A DNA stretch of 64,000 nucleotides from Microbacterium trichothecenolyticum (lineage in GTDB: Bacteria > Actinomycetota > Actinomycetes > Actinomycetales > Microbacteriaceae). Made by a program: the position numbers and the translations under genes. The notes beneath the pieces were generated by a model, which was not told where the DNA came from, searched no databases, and saw only the letters and a list, made by a program, of their open reading frames with translations. The DNA is taken from the NCBI RefSeq assembly GCF_000956465.1, contig NZ_JYJA01000040.1:1-64000 (forward strand). The letters run 5' to 3'. Below, one piece after another: positions 33,039 to 42,165 of the stretch (the stretch's first letter is position 1; every line of letters begins with the position of its first letter).

Positions 33039-34403
33039 TCAGGCGACGGGTGTGCCGCGCACCGCGGACGCCATGAATCGCCGCACGTCGGGGTCGACCT
33101 GGATGTCGCGGGGCCGCAGTGGCCGTGAGAGGTACAGACCGTCGAGCGAGGTCAGTCGCGACAGCGCGACGTACGTCTGCCCCGGCGCGAAGGCCCCGGA
33201 GCCGAGGTCGATGATCGCGCGGTCGTAGGTCTTGCCCTGCGACTTGTGGATCGTCACCGCCCACGCCAGCCGCAGCGGGAACTGCGTGAACTCGGCCACG
33301 ATGTCGCGGGTGAGCGTCTTGGACCCGGGGTTGTACGAGTAGCGGTACTTCTCCCACACCGACGGCTCGACGTCGAACTCCTCGCCCTCGACGTCGACCC
33401 GCACGGTCTCGCCGGCGATGCGGGTGACCGTTCCGATCGTGCCGTTGACCCACCGCGGCGGCTCGCCGAAGGCGGCGGTGTCGTTGCGCAGGAACATCAC
33501 CTGGGCGCCGACCTTGAGCTTGAGCTCGAGATCGGCCGGGTACGCGGCATCCCCTCGTCCGAAGTCGCCGTTGACCTCCGCCATCGCCGTCTGCTCCCGG
33601 CCCACGAGCTCGGCGAGGTGGCGGCTGTTGATGTTGTTGACGATGTCGTTGCGCGTCGCGAGCGTGATGATCGGGTGCTCGCCGTCGAGCGGGTCCGGGG
33701 GAGTGCGCGCGCCGGTCGTGTTGAGCACCTCGGCGATGTCGGCCGTCACGCGGCCGTACCGCACGGCATTGAGCATCGCCTTGAACGCCGGATCGGACTG
33801 GCGGTGGATGTCGACGAGTTCTCGGATGTTGAGGTCGGCGCCGTACGACCCGACGTCGAGGATGCCGTCGGTCGCCGCCTCGCCCACCCACACCTTGGCG
33901 TCGAAGAACCAGAACGACCGGTAATGGTCCTGCACGTACCGCAGCTCGTCGCCGCGAGGCGGCACGGGCGCGAGCTGGTACGGGTCGCCGAACATGACGA
34001 TCTGCGTGCCGCCGAACGGCTCGCCGCGCCGCCCACGCGCCTTGCGCAGCGAACGGTCGATCGCGTCCATGAGGTCGGCGTTGACCATCGAGATCTCGTC
34101 GATCACGAGGGTGTCGATCGCGTTGAGCAGCTTGCGGGTGGCGTCGGACTGGTCCTCGTCGTGCGAGCCGATGATGCCGAGCGGCAGCTTGAAGAGCGAG
34201 TGGATCGTCTGGCCCTCGACGTTGAGGGCCGCGACTCCCGTCGGCGCGCACACCGCGATCTGCTTGTTCGTGTTCCACGCGAGGTGCTGCAGCAGCGTCG
34301 ACTTGCCCGTGCCCGCGCGCCCCGTCACGAACACGTGCTCGCGGGTGTCTTCGATGAGCCGGAACAGCGCCTCCTGCTCGGCAGACAGAGGCGGAGTGTT
34401 CAC
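33039..34403 (-). CDS. PIF1/RecD-like superfamily 1 DNA helicase
   Basis: A 454-residue SF1B-type helicase. Walker A GRAGTGKST (residues about 27-35), motif Ia APTGVAALN, Walker B LVIDEISMV, motif III FGDPYQLAP, and the C-terminal VTIHKSQGKTYDRAIIDL with VALSRL are all present. Compact PIF1/AAA_30 helicases unwind DNA 5' to 3' and act in replication and recombination. The GTG at 34403 is preceded by TAACAT (34410-34415) at 6 nt, so it is predicted leaderless with its promoter in the end of the MerR gene. Confidence 0.92.
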   Translation of the reverse strand: MNTPPLSAEQEALFRLIEDTREHVFVTGRAGTGKSTLLQHLAWNTNKQIAVCAPTGVAALNVEGQTIHSLFKLPLGIIGSHDEDQSDATRKLLNAIDTLVIDEISMVNADLMDAIDRSLRKARGRRGEPFGGTQIVMFGDPYQLAPVPPRGDELRYVQDHYRSFWFFDAKVWVGEAATDGILDVGSYGADLNIRELVDIHRQSDPAFKAMLNAVRYGRVTADIAEVLNTTGARTPPDPLDGEHPIITLATRNDIVNNINSRHLAELVGREQTAMAEVNGDFGRGDAAYPADLELKLKVGAQVMFLRNDTAAFGEPPRWVNGTIGTVTRIAGETVRVDVEGEEFDVEPSVWEKYRYSYNPGSKTLTRDIVAEFTQFPLRLAWAVTIHKSQGKTYDRAIIDLGSGAFAPGQTYVALSRLTSLDGLYLSRPLRPRDIQVDPDVRRFMASAVRGTPVA

Positions 34404-34412
34404 CGACTCATG

Positions 34413-34898
34413 TTAACGAGCGGATGCCGTGTCCCGGCCCTTCGCGCCGCGATCGGTGGACACCCGCCCGCTCTCCACAGGCGGTTCGTCGGCCTCGCGC
34501 CAGCGGCCGGTGCCCGCCACGACCTCGTCCATGATCGCCCGGAACCGTGGGCACGTCGTGATGTCGTGGGACCGGCAGCGCAGGGCGTGCTCGGTCATGC
34601 GCCGCGAACGCTCCATGTCGGCCATACGGCCCTCGAGGTCGGCGAGGTGCTCCTCGAGCACGCGGTGCCGCTCGGGCGCCTGCTCGTCCAGCAGCACGCC
34701 GATCTGCTCGAGGCTCATGCCGGCGTTCTTGCTCCGCACGATCACGCCGATGCGCACCAGGTCGTCGTCTCCGTAGCGGCGGCGCCCGGCGCCGTCGCGG
34801 TCGGGCCGCAGCAGCCCCACTTCCTCCCAGTGCCGCAGCACGTTCGTGGGCAGCGAGAACCTGGCGGCGGCGTCTCCGATCGGCAGACTTGACTTCAT
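34413..34898 (-). CDS. MerR-family transcriptional regulator
   Basis: A 161-residue regulator: MerR winged HTH (IGDAAARFSLPTNVLRHWEEVGLL, then RYGDDDLVRIGVI), a dimerisation helix (LEEHLADLEGRMADMERS) and a C-terminal tail with CRSHDITTC, a Cys pair that could sense thiols or metals. It is divergent from a flavin oxidoreductase. Its ATG lies inside a perfect 22-bp palindrome (34891-34912), which is the likely operator and would also give autoregulation. Confidence 0.9.
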   Translation of the reverse strand: MKSSLPIGDAAARFSLPTNVLRHWEEVGLLRPDRDGAGRRRYGDDDLVRIGVIVRSKNAGMSLEQIGVLLDEQAPERHRVLEEHLADLEGRMADMERSRRMTEHALRCRSHDITTCPRFRAIMDEVVAGTGRWREADEPPVESGRVSTDRGAKGRDTASAR

Positions 34899-34912
34899 GT
34901 CGACATGAAGTC
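34891..34912. promoter_or_regulatory. Perfect 22-bp palindrome, likely MerR operator
   Basis: The half-site GACTTCATGTC (34891-34901) is followed directly by its reverse complement (34902-34912). It spans the MerR start codon and the spacer to the divergent oxidoreductase gene. MerR proteins bind inverted repeats of about this size within promoters they control. Confidence 0.75.
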
Positions 34913-34951
34913 ACAGGATCGAGGCGGATGCAATCCGACGAGAGGATCCCC

Positions 34952-35785
34952 ATGTACGACGTCATCGTGATCGGCGGCGGCCCGGCCGGCCTCCAGGCCG
35001 CGCTCACCATCGGCCGCATGCACCGCAGCGTGCTCCTGCTCGACTCCGGCGAGTACCGCAACGCGACGGTGGAGCACGCCCACAACCTCCTCACCAACGA
35101 TGGCCGGAGCCCTGCCGAGCTGCGCCGGCTCGCCCGTGACGAACTCGGCGCCTACGACACCGTCGGGGTGCGCACGACGGCCGTCACCGCCGTGTCGGGA
35201 TCGATCGGCGACTTCGAGGTGACCACCGCCGACAGCACGGAGCGCGCAGCGCGCCTCGTGCTCGCGACGGGCATGCGCGACGAGCTGCCGCCGGTTCCCG
35301 GCCTCGCCGAGCAGTGGGGGCGCCTCGTCGCGCAGTGCCCGTTCTGCCACGGCCACGAGTTCGCCGGCCGGCGCGTCGGCATCCTCATCGACGGCGAGCA
35401 CGCCGAGATGATCGAACGGATGCTGCGCCCTGTCGTCGCGTCTGCCTTCATCGCACGCCCCGCCGACGTCGCTCTCATGACAGAGGTCGACGGCGGGCTC
35501 GAGCTCGCGCTCGCCGACGGGTCGGTCGAGAACGTCGCCGGCGTCTTCACCGCCGCGACGGCGACGCAGCGCGCTCCGTTCGCCGACCAGCTCGGCTGCG
35601 GCAGCCTCCCGAGCGGCGGTGTGGAGATCGATGCGATGGGGCGCACCACGGTGCCCGGCGTGTACGCGGGCGGCGACATGGCGCACCTGGCGGCCGTCCC
35701 GGGTCCCATGGTGTCGTTGGCCGCCGCGATCGCCTCCGGCCAGCTCGCCGGCGCGAGCGCGGTGCGCGACGCGATCACGCCCTGA
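34952..35785 (+). CDS. FAD-dependent oxidoreductase, thioredoxin reductase-like with CPFC
   Basis: A 277-residue flavoprotein of the thioredoxin reductase group: FAD-binding VIGGGPAGLQAALTIGR near the start, the redox pair CPFC in VAQCPFCHGHEF, and the C-terminal FAD motif TVPGVYAGGDMAHL. It is shorter than thioredoxin reductase, and where the NADPH-binding GxGxxA is expected it has RRVGILIDGEHAEM, so the nicotinamide site seems degenerate. Such proteins include disulfide-forming oxidases related to GliT. The ATG at 34952 has AGAGGA upstream; the longer in-frame start at 34889 overlaps MerR and is rejected. Confidence 0.85.
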   Translation: MYDVIVIGGGPAGLQAALTIGRMHRSVLLLDSGEYRNATVEHAHNLLTNDGRSPAELRRLARDELGAYDTVGVRTTAVTAVSGSIGDFEVTTADSTERAARLVLATGMRDELPPVPGLAEQWGRLVAQCPFCHGHEFAGRRVGILIDGEHAEMIERMLRPVVASAFIARPADVALMTEVDGGLELALADGSVENVAGVFTAATATQRAPFADQLGCGSLPSGGVEIDAMGRTTVPGVYAGGDMAHLAAVPGPMVSLAAAIASGQLAGASAVRDAITP

Positions 35786-35882
35786 CCGGCGCGCGCGGGT
35801 ACGGCAATGAGCCGAGTGGACTTCGAGTCCCAACCTCGCAGTCCACAGGGCCCTCCCGGCCAGCATTTCCTAGACTGGGCGC

Positions 35883-37043
35883 GTGGACCAGGGGGTGATG
35901 GACACGTCGTCCGGTCGCGCGGGTGCGCCTCCGGCCGGTCCGGCGACCCCCGGCACCGCCGCGGCGAGCCCTGAGCAGGAGGTGATCCAGCCGCCCGCAA
36001 AGCGGCGCACGCGCCGCCGCCTCGTGCTCGATCTGACCCTGCTCGGTGTCGTCGGCGTGGTTCTCGTCGGCGCCGCGTTCGCCGCCTGGGAAGTGATGCA
36101 GCGCGAGTTCTACAGCCCGAAGGCGTTCGTCGAGCGCTACGTCCAGCTGCTCGCCGAGGGGCGCGCGGCCGATGCCCTCGCAGTGCCCGGGGTCGCCGTG
36201 ACGTCGGCAGAGCTCGAGGCGGCCGGACTTCCGCCCACGGCGTCCGAGGCGCTGCTGCGCAGCTCCGCGCTCGCCCCGATCCGCGACGCGCACGTCGTGT
36301 CGGAGGAGCTCGACGGCGACGTCACACACGTCACCATCGAGTACACGGCACGCGGACACGACGGCCGCACGACCTTCTCGGTCGAGCGCGACGGCTCCAT
36401 CGGCCTCGCGCCGACGTGGCGGTTCGCGAAGAGCCCGCTGGCGGTCATGAACCTCGGTGTCACGGGCTCGATGGTCTTCGACGTGAACGGCTTCGAACTC
36501 GACAAGCGCCAGGTCTCCCCGGAAGGGGCGGATGCCGACCCCGCCGCACCGGTCTCGCTCCTGGTCTTCTCGCCCGGGCTGTACTCGGTGTCGGTCGACA
36601 CCGCGATCTCGAGCACCCCGGGTGTCGCGGTGCTCTCCGACAGCCCGTTCCGCGCGATCCCCGTCAATGTCGTGGCTCAGCCGACCGAGAAGTTCCTCAG
36701 CGTCGTTCAGGAGAAGGTCGAGGAGTTCCTCACGTCCTGCGCGACGCAGGAGGTGCTGCAGCCGACCGCGTGCCCGTTCGGCTTCTTCGTGGAGGACCGC
36801 ATCACTTCGCTCCCGAAGTGGTCGATCACGCAGCAGCCGACCGTCGCGGTCGAGCCCGACGGTGCCGGCTGGTCGATCCTCGCCGCGGAGGCGGTCGCGC
36901 ACATCGAGGTCGGCATCCGCTCGCTCTTCGACGGCCGCGTGCGCGACGTCAGCGAGGACGTCCCCTTCATCGTCAAGGGCACGATCACCGTGCGCCCCGA
37001 CGGCACCGCGACGATCGTCGTGACCGGCCCCGACACGACCTGA
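35883..37043 (+). CDS. Membrane-anchored hypothetical protein of actinobacterial type
   Basis: A 386-residue protein with a disordered Pro/Ala-rich N-terminus, a basic stretch (KRRTRRR), one membrane helix (LTLLGVVGVVLVGAAFAAWEV, residues about 50-70) and a large outer domain. The first part after the helix (FYSPKAFVERYVQLLAEGRAADAL) looks like a tandem-lipoprotein or NTF2-like domain. No enzyme motif is seen. The GTG at 35883 has TAGACT (35871-35876) 6 nt upstream and is predicted leaderless. Confidence 0.8.
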   Translation: MDQGVMDTSSGRAGAPPAGPATPGTAAASPEQEVIQPPAKRRTRRRLVLDLTLLGVVGVVLVGAAFAAWEVMQREFYSPKAFVERYVQLLAEGRAADALAVPGVAVTSAELEAAGLPPTASEALLRSSALAPIRDAHVVSEELDGDVTHVTIEYTARGHDGRTTFSVERDGSIGLAPTWRFAKSPLAVMNLGVTGSMVFDVNGFELDKRQVSPEGADADPAAPVSLLVFSPGLYSVSVDTAISSTPGVAVLSDSPFRAIPVNVVAQPTEKFLSVVQEKVEEFLTSCATQEVLQPTACPFGFFVEDRITSLPKWSITQQPTVAVEPDGAGWSILAAEAVAHIEVGIRSLFDGRVRDVSEDVPFIVKGTITVRPDGTATIVVTGPDTT

Positions 37044-37089
37044 CGCTCGGTCGCCGGCGTGCGGTGCGCCATGATGGGTGCCGGGGTCG

Positions 37090-38868
37090 ATGATGAGGTC
37101 GCAGGAAGGCATCGCGCGGTGGATTCCCGCCGTCGCGACCGTGCGCGGCTACCAGCGCGCCTGGCTCTGGCCCGACGTGCGGGCGGGCATCGTCGTGACC
37201 GCACTGCTGATCCCCGCGGGCATGGGCTACGCCGAGGTCGCGGGGCTCCCGCCCGTGACCGGCCTGTACGCGACCATCGTGCCGCTGCTGGCGTACGCGG
37301 TGTTCGGCCCGTCGCGGGTGCTCGTGCTCGGCCCGGACTCGTCGCTCGCCCCGATCATCGCGGCCGCCATCCTCCCGCTCGCCCTGGGCGACCCGTCGCG
37401 CGCCGTCGCGCTCGCGGGGCTGCTGGCGATCATGGTCGGCGCGCTGCTCATCATCGGCGGCCTGGTGCGCCTCGGGTTCGTGACCGATCTGCTGTCGAAG
37501 CCGATCCGCGTCGGCTACCTGAACGCGATCGCGGTCATCGTCATCGTGTCGCAGCTGCCGAAGCTGCTGGGCTTCTCCGTCGAGGCGCCCTCGCTGTGGC
37601 GGGGAGCGGTCGCCACGGGCGAGGGCATCGTGGGCGGCAGCATCGATCCCGTCGCCGCAGCGTTCGGCATCGGCTCCCTCGTGGTGATCTTCGCCCTGAA
37701 GGCACTGCGCTTGCCCGTGCCGGGAGTGCTCGTGGTCGTGGTCGTCTCGATGGTCCTCACCGCGATCCTCGGCGTGTCGGCGCTGCCCGTGGTCGGCGCG
37801 CTGCCGCAGGGCCTTCCCGCGCCGGCCCTCGGCGGGCTGGAGTGGACGGATGTCGCATCCCTGGCGCTGCCTGCCGCCGGCATCGCGCTCATCGCGTTCA
37901 CCGACACGGCCGTGCTGTCGCGCACGTTCGCCGCCCGCCGCGGCGACAGCGTCGACGGCAGCCAGGAGATGGCCGGGCTCGGCATCGCGAACGTCGCCGG
38001 CGGCGCGCTCGGCGGCTTCCCGGTCTCGGCGTCGTCGTCGCGCACTCCTGTCGCCGAGCAGGCGGGAGCACGCACCCAGCTCACCGGCGTGGTCGGCGCC
38101 GTGCTGCTGATCGTGTTCATCCTCGCCCTGCCGGGACTCACCGAGTTCCTCCCCTCGGCGACCCTCGCCGCCGTCGTCATGAGCGCCGCGATCGGCCTCA
38201 TCGACGCCCGCGGGTTCGTGCGGCTCGTCCGCATCAACCTCGTCGATGCGGTGCTCTCGGCGGCGGCCTTCCTCGGCGTGCTCGTGTTCGGCGTGCTCCA
38301 GGGCATCGTCATCACGATCGGGCTGTCGTTCATCGCCTTCGTCAACCGCTCGTGGCGGCCCTACAAGGCCGAGCTCGGCCGTGTCGCGGGCCTCCGCGGC
38401 TATCACGACCTCTCGCGCAATCCCGAGGGCGCCCGCGTTCCGGGCATCGTCATCGTGCGATTCGACGCACCGCTGTTCTTCGCGAACGGCGCGATCTTCG
38501 ACGACTGGGTGCGCTCGCGCGTGCGGTCCGCGGGACCGGACGTCCGCACGGTGATCCTCGCCGCCGAGCCCATCACCGATATCGACACCACCGCGGCCGA
38601 CGAGCTCGTCGAGCTCGACGAGTACCTCGAGGCGCGCGGCATCCGTCTCGTCATCGCGGAGATCAAGTCGCCCGTCGTCGACACGCTCGCCCGCTACGGC
38701 CTCACCGGCCGCTTCACGTCCGACCGCTTCGCCCCGACGGTCGGAGCCGCCGTCGACGAGGTCACGGGCACGCTGCGCGGCGACATCGGCGGGACGAAAT
38801 GGGATGCTGCGCCCGGAACTCCCCGCCGCGATGCGGGTGACGACACCCCGGATCGCGCGAAGGAGTAG
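37090..38868 (+). CDS. SulP-family anion transporter with STAS domain
   Basis: The predicted protein has 592 residues. Ten or more membrane helices start with VVTALLIPAGMGYAEVAGLPPVTGLYA, the SulP signature. The middle carries TDTAVLSRTFAARRGDSVDGSQEMAGLG. A cytosolic STAS domain follows from about residue 440 (VIVRFDAPLFFANGAIFDDW, ITDIDTTAADEL). SulP proteins move sulfate, bicarbonate or related anions. The start is unclear: ATG at 37090 or 37093, or GTG at 37078; the family pattern fits MRSQEGIARWIPA. Confidence 0.9.
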   Translation: MMRSQEGIARWIPAVATVRGYQRAWLWPDVRAGIVVTALLIPAGMGYAEVAGLPPVTGLYATIVPLLAYAVFGPSRVLVLGPDSSLAPIIAAAILPLALGDPSRAVALAGLLAIMVGALLIIGGLVRLGFVTDLLSKPIRVGYLNAIAVIVIVSQLPKLLGFSVEAPSLWRGAVATGEGIVGGSIDPVAAAFGIGSLVVIFALKALRLPVPGVLVVVVVSMVLTAILGVSALPVVGALPQGLPAPALGGLEWTDVASLALPAAGIALIAFTDTAVLSRTFAARRGDSVDGSQEMAGLGIANVAGGALGGFPVSASSSRTPVAEQAGARTQLTGVVGAVLLIVFILALPGLTEFLPSATLAAVVMSAAIGLIDARGFVRLVRINLVDAVLSAAAFLGVLVFGVLQGIVITIGLSFIAFVNRSWRPYKAELGRVAGLRGYHDLSRNPEGARVPGIVIVRFDAPLFFANGAIFDDWVRSRVRSAGPDVRTVILAAEPITDIDTTAADELVELDEYLEARGIRLVIAEIKSPVVDTLARYGLTGRFTSDRFAPTVGAAVDEVTGTLRGDIGGTKWDAAPGTPRRDAGDDTPDRAKE

Positions 38869-38870
38869 TC

Positions 38871-40850
38871 TCAGCCGCCGGTCCGCGCGTCGCGCTCGGC
38901 GAGCTCCGCCAGGCGGGCGTTGTACGCCTCGAGCTCGGCATCACCGGTGCGGTCGGCGTGGCGGTCGCGGCGCTTGGTCTCGCGGTCGTCGCTGCGGCTC
39001 CACTGGATCGCCACCGTGATCGCGAGGATGAGCGTGGGGATCTCGCCGATCGACCAGGCGATGCCGCCGCCGGTGTACTGGTCCTCGAGGGGCGTCGCAC
39101 CCCACGTGCGGCCCATCGAGCCGAACCACTCGGCGATCATCAGGCCCTCCTGCATCATGATCGCGATGCCGAAGAACGCGTGCATCGCCATCACGCCGAT
39201 GAGCAGCAGGAGGCGCCCCGGATAGGGGAGGCGGTAGGGCACAGGGTCGATCCCGATGAGGCTCATCACGAAGAGGTACCCCGTGATGAGGAAGTGCGCG
39301 GTCATCCACTCGTGCCCGAGGTGGTCGTACAGCGACCAGCGGAACAGGTCGGTGTAGTAGAAGACCCAGAGCGAGCCGATGAACAGACCCGCGGCGACGA
39401 AGGGGTTCGTGAGGATGCGCGCCACCGGCGAGTGCACGACCCAGAGGAGCCACTCGCGGCCGCCGCGGGTGGCGTCGTCGCGCTTGTGGATCGCACGCGC
39501 CGCGAGCGTGATGGGTGCCCCCGGCACGAGAAGCAGGGGGATCGCCATGGTCAGGAGCATGTGCCCGACCATGTGCATGCTGAACAGGTAGTCCTGGTAG
39601 ACGTTGATCACGCCGCCGGTGACCCACACGAGCAGCAGCCAGCCGACGACCCACATGACCGTGCGGTACACCGGCCACGCGTCGCCGCGGCGCCGCAGGC
39701 GCCAGACGCCCACGAGGTAGAAGAAGATCGCGAACCCGGCGATGACCGCCCACAGCAGGTCGACGTTCCACGCCGTGAACCAGCGGTCGATCGTCAGCTC
39801 GGGCGGCAGCGGGGCCCCGGTGAGGCGCTCGGCCGGTGTGGGCGTCTGGGGGATCAGCGGCGCGACCGGCGGGGGCGTGCGCGCGAGGGCCGCCGCCGCA
39901 CCGCTCGCGACGCCCATCAGCACCAGTTCGAAGGCGATGAGCGTCCAGAAGGCGCGGGTCGCAGCATCCGTTGTCCTCATCCTCCCGATGAGGCGGGTGC
40001 GGTACCAGGCGCCGAACAGACCGAGCGCGATGAGCGCCAGCACCTTCACGCCGAGGATCACGCCGTACGGCGAGATGAGAGCCGACCAGTCCTGCAGGCC
40101 GATCGCCGCGCGCACGGTGCCCGACACGGCGACCACGACGAACGCGGCGAGCGCGATGCTCGAATAGCGGGCGACGGTCGCGACGCTGTCGCCCCGGGAC
40201 TGCAGCGGCCGCACGATGACGATGAGCAGCAGCCCGCCCAGCCACACCGCCGCGGCGATGATGTGCAGGATCAGCGCGGTCATCGCCTCGTGGTGGAACG
40301 CCTCCTCACCGGAGTGGCCCTGGGTTCCCATCGGGACGAGGGATGCCGTGGCCAGTAGCGCCACGAAGAAGGTCGCGGTCCACGAGCGCACGGCGAAGGT
40401 CAGCACCGTGAGGGCGGCGCCGGCGATCGTGGTGATGAGCCACGTGCGGCCGACCTCGGTCTCGACGATGAAGCGGCCGAGCTGCGCCCCGAACTCCGGG
40501 CCGATGCTGAGGACCGGGTTGAACGCGTCGACGAACGTCAGGAACCCGGTGGCGGCCGCGGCCATCGTGAACACGGCGGCCGAGATCGACGCGGTGTCGA
40601 GGGCGATGTCGAATTCGCGGTCCCCGGCCCGCAGCGTGAACAGCGCCGTCACCAGCACGCCGACCATGCCGGCGGCCGAGAGGTTGACGAAGAGCTTCGC
40701 GGTCGGAAGCCCCCAGCGGACGAACGGCCCGGGGTCGGCGATCGCGAGCGGCGCGGTGCCCCCGCCGAACGCCAGTGCCCACATCATGACCGCGAGCGCG
40801 GCCACGACGAGGATGACGGGCCCGACGGCCCGCAGGGCGCGGGGGTTCAC
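38871..40850 (-). CDS. CopD-CtaG fusion membrane protein (copper/cytochrome oxidase assembly)
   Basis: The predicted protein has 659 residues. The N-terminal half (to about residue 320) resembles CopD copper-resistance proteins, with HSGEEAFHHEAMTALILHIIAAAVWLGGLL. The C-terminal half is CtaG-like (caa3 oxidase assembly): WNVDLLWAVIAGFAIFFYLVGVW, FSMHMVGHMLLTMAIPLLLVPGAP, with Met/His that may carry copper. It lies in the membrane and probably helps insert Cu into cytochrome c oxidase. This fusion is common in actinobacteria. The GTG at 40850 has TAGGCT (40857-40862) 6 nt upstream and is predicted leaderless. Confidence 0.92.
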   Translation of the reverse strand: MNPRALRAVGPVILVVAALAVMMWALAFGGGTAPLAIADPGPFVRWGLPTAKLFVNLSAAGMVGVLVTALFTLRAGDREFDIALDTASISAAVFTMAAAATGFLTFVDAFNPVLSIGPEFGAQLGRFIVETEVGRTWLITTIAGAALTVLTFAVRSWTATFFVALLATASLVPMGTQGHSGEEAFHHEAMTALILHIIAAAVWLGGLLLIVIVRPLQSRGDSVATVARYSSIALAAFVVVAVSGTVRAAIGLQDWSALISPYGVILGVKVLALIALGLFGAWYRTRLIGRMRTTDAATRAFWTLIAFELVLMGVASGAAAALARTPPPVAPLIPQTPTPAERLTGAPLPPELTIDRWFTAWNVDLLWAVIAGFAIFFYLVGVWRLRRRGDAWPVYRTVMWVVGWLLLVWVTGGVINVYQDYLFSMHMVGHMLLTMAIPLLLVPGAPITLAARAIHKRDDATRGGREWLLWVVHSPVARILTNPFVAAGLFIGSLWVFYYTDLFRWSLYDHLGHEWMTAHFLITGYLFVMSLIGIDPVPYRLPYPGRLLLLIGVMAMHAFFGIAIMMQEGLMIAEWFGSMGRTWGATPLEDQYTGGGIAWSIGEIPTLILAITVAIQWSRSDDRETKRRDRHADRTGDAELEAYNARLAELAERDARTGG

Positions 40851-40900
40851 CCCTCAAGCCTACGTCGCGGTGCCTGTGCGGTTTCCCGCCCGGAGACGCA

Positions 40901-40936
40901 GGAGAGGGGATGCCGCGGTCGCGGCATCCCCTCTCC
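40901..40936. terminator. Terminator downstream of the HU gene
   Basis: A 16-bp perfect stem, GGAGAGGGGATGCCGC (40901-40916) with GCGGCATCCCCTCTCC (40921-40936), and a 4-nt loop. It sits between the HU gene (stop at 40954) and the CopD-CtaG gene. Confidence 0.8.
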
Positions 40937-40953
40937 AGAGGTGTGCGTCGGAA

Positions 40954-41241
40954 TTACTTGACGGCGGCCTTCAGCTTCGAGCCCGCGGTGACCTTGACGC
41001 GCTTGCCCGCGGGGATCTTGATCTCCTCGCCGGTCTGCGGGTTGCGGCCGGTGCGAGCCGAGGTGGCGACCTGCTCGAACGCGATCCAGCCCGGGATCGA
41101 GACCTTGCTGCCGGCGGCGACCGCGTCGGAGACGGTGGAGAAGAGGGAGTCGAGCACGCCCGAGACGGCGGACTGGCTCTGGCCGGTCGCGCTCGCGATG
41201 CTCGCGACGAGCTCGGTCTTGGTGATGGTCTTGTCGGCCAT
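40954..41241 (-). CDS. hup: HU-family nucleoid protein
   Basis: A 95-residue bacterial HU. The dimerisation part (TKTELVASIASATGQSQSAVSGVLDSLF) and the DNA-binding arm (ATSARTGRNPQTGEEIKIPAGKRVKV) are complete, with the intercalating Pro in GRNPQTG. It lacks the long basic C-terminal tail of mycobacterial HupB. Shine-Dalgarno GGAGG precedes the ATG. It bends and compacts DNA. The gene ends in a strong hairpin and is monocistronic. Confidence 0.96.
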   Translation of the reverse strand: MADKTITKTELVASIASATGQSQSAVSGVLDSLFSTVSDAVAAGSKVSIPGWIAFEQVATSARTGRNPQTGEEIKIPAGKRVKVTAGSKLKAAVK

Positions 41242-41363
41242 TTGGTATGTCCTCCAAAGACGACGACTGCCGTCTTGTCATTTCTCGGACCGGTTGGCTT
41301 CGCCCCCCGGCTGGTCCTATCGACCGGTCCCGAATGTACCTGAACTGGCCGACAGAACCGCGT

Positions 41364-41383
41364 ATTTCTGCGGATTTCTGCCG
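41364..41383. repeat. Tandem 10-bp repeats ATTTCTGC(G/C)G
   Basis: ATTTCTGCGG (41364-41373) and ATTTCTGCCG (41374-41383) lie in the region between the TetR stop and the HU start, one helical turn apart. They may be a regulator site for the hup promoter. Nothing else is clear in 41242-41445. Confidence 0.35.
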
Positions 41384-41445
41384 ATTAGGGCTGCGTGTCG
41401 TGTGAAAAGAGTGACAAATGTGACTCGTGAGCCTCGATTACGCCG

Positions 41446-42045
41446 TCAGCGTTCAGCCTTGTGGGCGGCGATGAGTTCGCGGGCGGTGCGGGCGAACGCC
41501 GGGCCGACCCGGTCCTGGCCGTCGAGATAGCCGCCGACGAGCGCCGCATCGCGCAGCAGGACGAGGGATGCGGCAACCCCTTCGGGATCGCGCAGCCCCG
41601 CTCCCTCGGCCAGTTGCCGCAGGGTGTCGCGGAACCACTCGCGGTGATCGGCGATGAGCTCGCGCACCGGACCTTGATCGGGATACTCGGCGGCGGCGTT
41701 GATGAAGGGGCAGCCTCGGGTGTGCCGGTCGCGGATGTCCTGCTCTATGCCCGCGACCACGAGGTCCAGCAGCACATCCGGGTCGCCCCCGGCCTGTGCC
41801 GCCTGCGCGAACAGCGCCCGCAGCCCCTGGTCCTCCCCCTCGAGGTAGGCGAGCACGAGGCCCTCCTTGCCCGCGAACTGCTTGTACATCGTGGCCCGCG
41901 TGACGCCCGCCTCATCGATGATCCGGTCGACTCCCACCGAGTGGATGCCCTCGTTGTAGAAGAGCTGCGTCGCCGCCTCCAGCAGCCGCTGACGCGCGGG
42001 CGACGGTTGGGTTGCCGCGTGGGACGCGGCGGTGGTGGTGCTCAT
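41446..42045 (-). CDS. TetR-family transcriptional regulator
   Basis: A 199-residue regulator with the TetR HTH at residues about 18-62 (RQRLLEAATQLFYNEGIHSVGVDRIIDEAGVTRATMYKQFAGKEGLV). The ligand domain contains RHTRGCPFINAAAEYPDQG, seen in the TetR group next to quinone or electrophile response genes. SD GAGGGGGATCC precedes the ATG. It is divergent from an alpha/beta hydrolase and probably represses it through the palindrome at 42166-42181. Confidence 0.92.
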   Translation of the reverse strand: MSTTTAASHAATQPSPARQRLLEAATQLFYNEGIHSVGVDRIIDEAGVTRATMYKQFAGKEGLVLAYLEGEDQGLRALFAQAAQAGGDPDVLLDLVVAGIEQDIRDRHTRGCPFINAAAEYPDQGPVRELIADHREWFRDTLRQLAEGAGLRDPEGVAASLVLLRDAALVGGYLDGQDRVGPAFARTARELIAAHKAER

Positions 42046-42165
42046 GGATCCCCCTCAGGTCCTTCCATCGTGCCACCGCTTCTCGGCCCTGACCGGGCTC
42101 GGGAGCAGGGCGCGAATCGTGCTCCGGAATCTTTTCAAGATTGTCTGGGAATAGTCTTGCATAGA

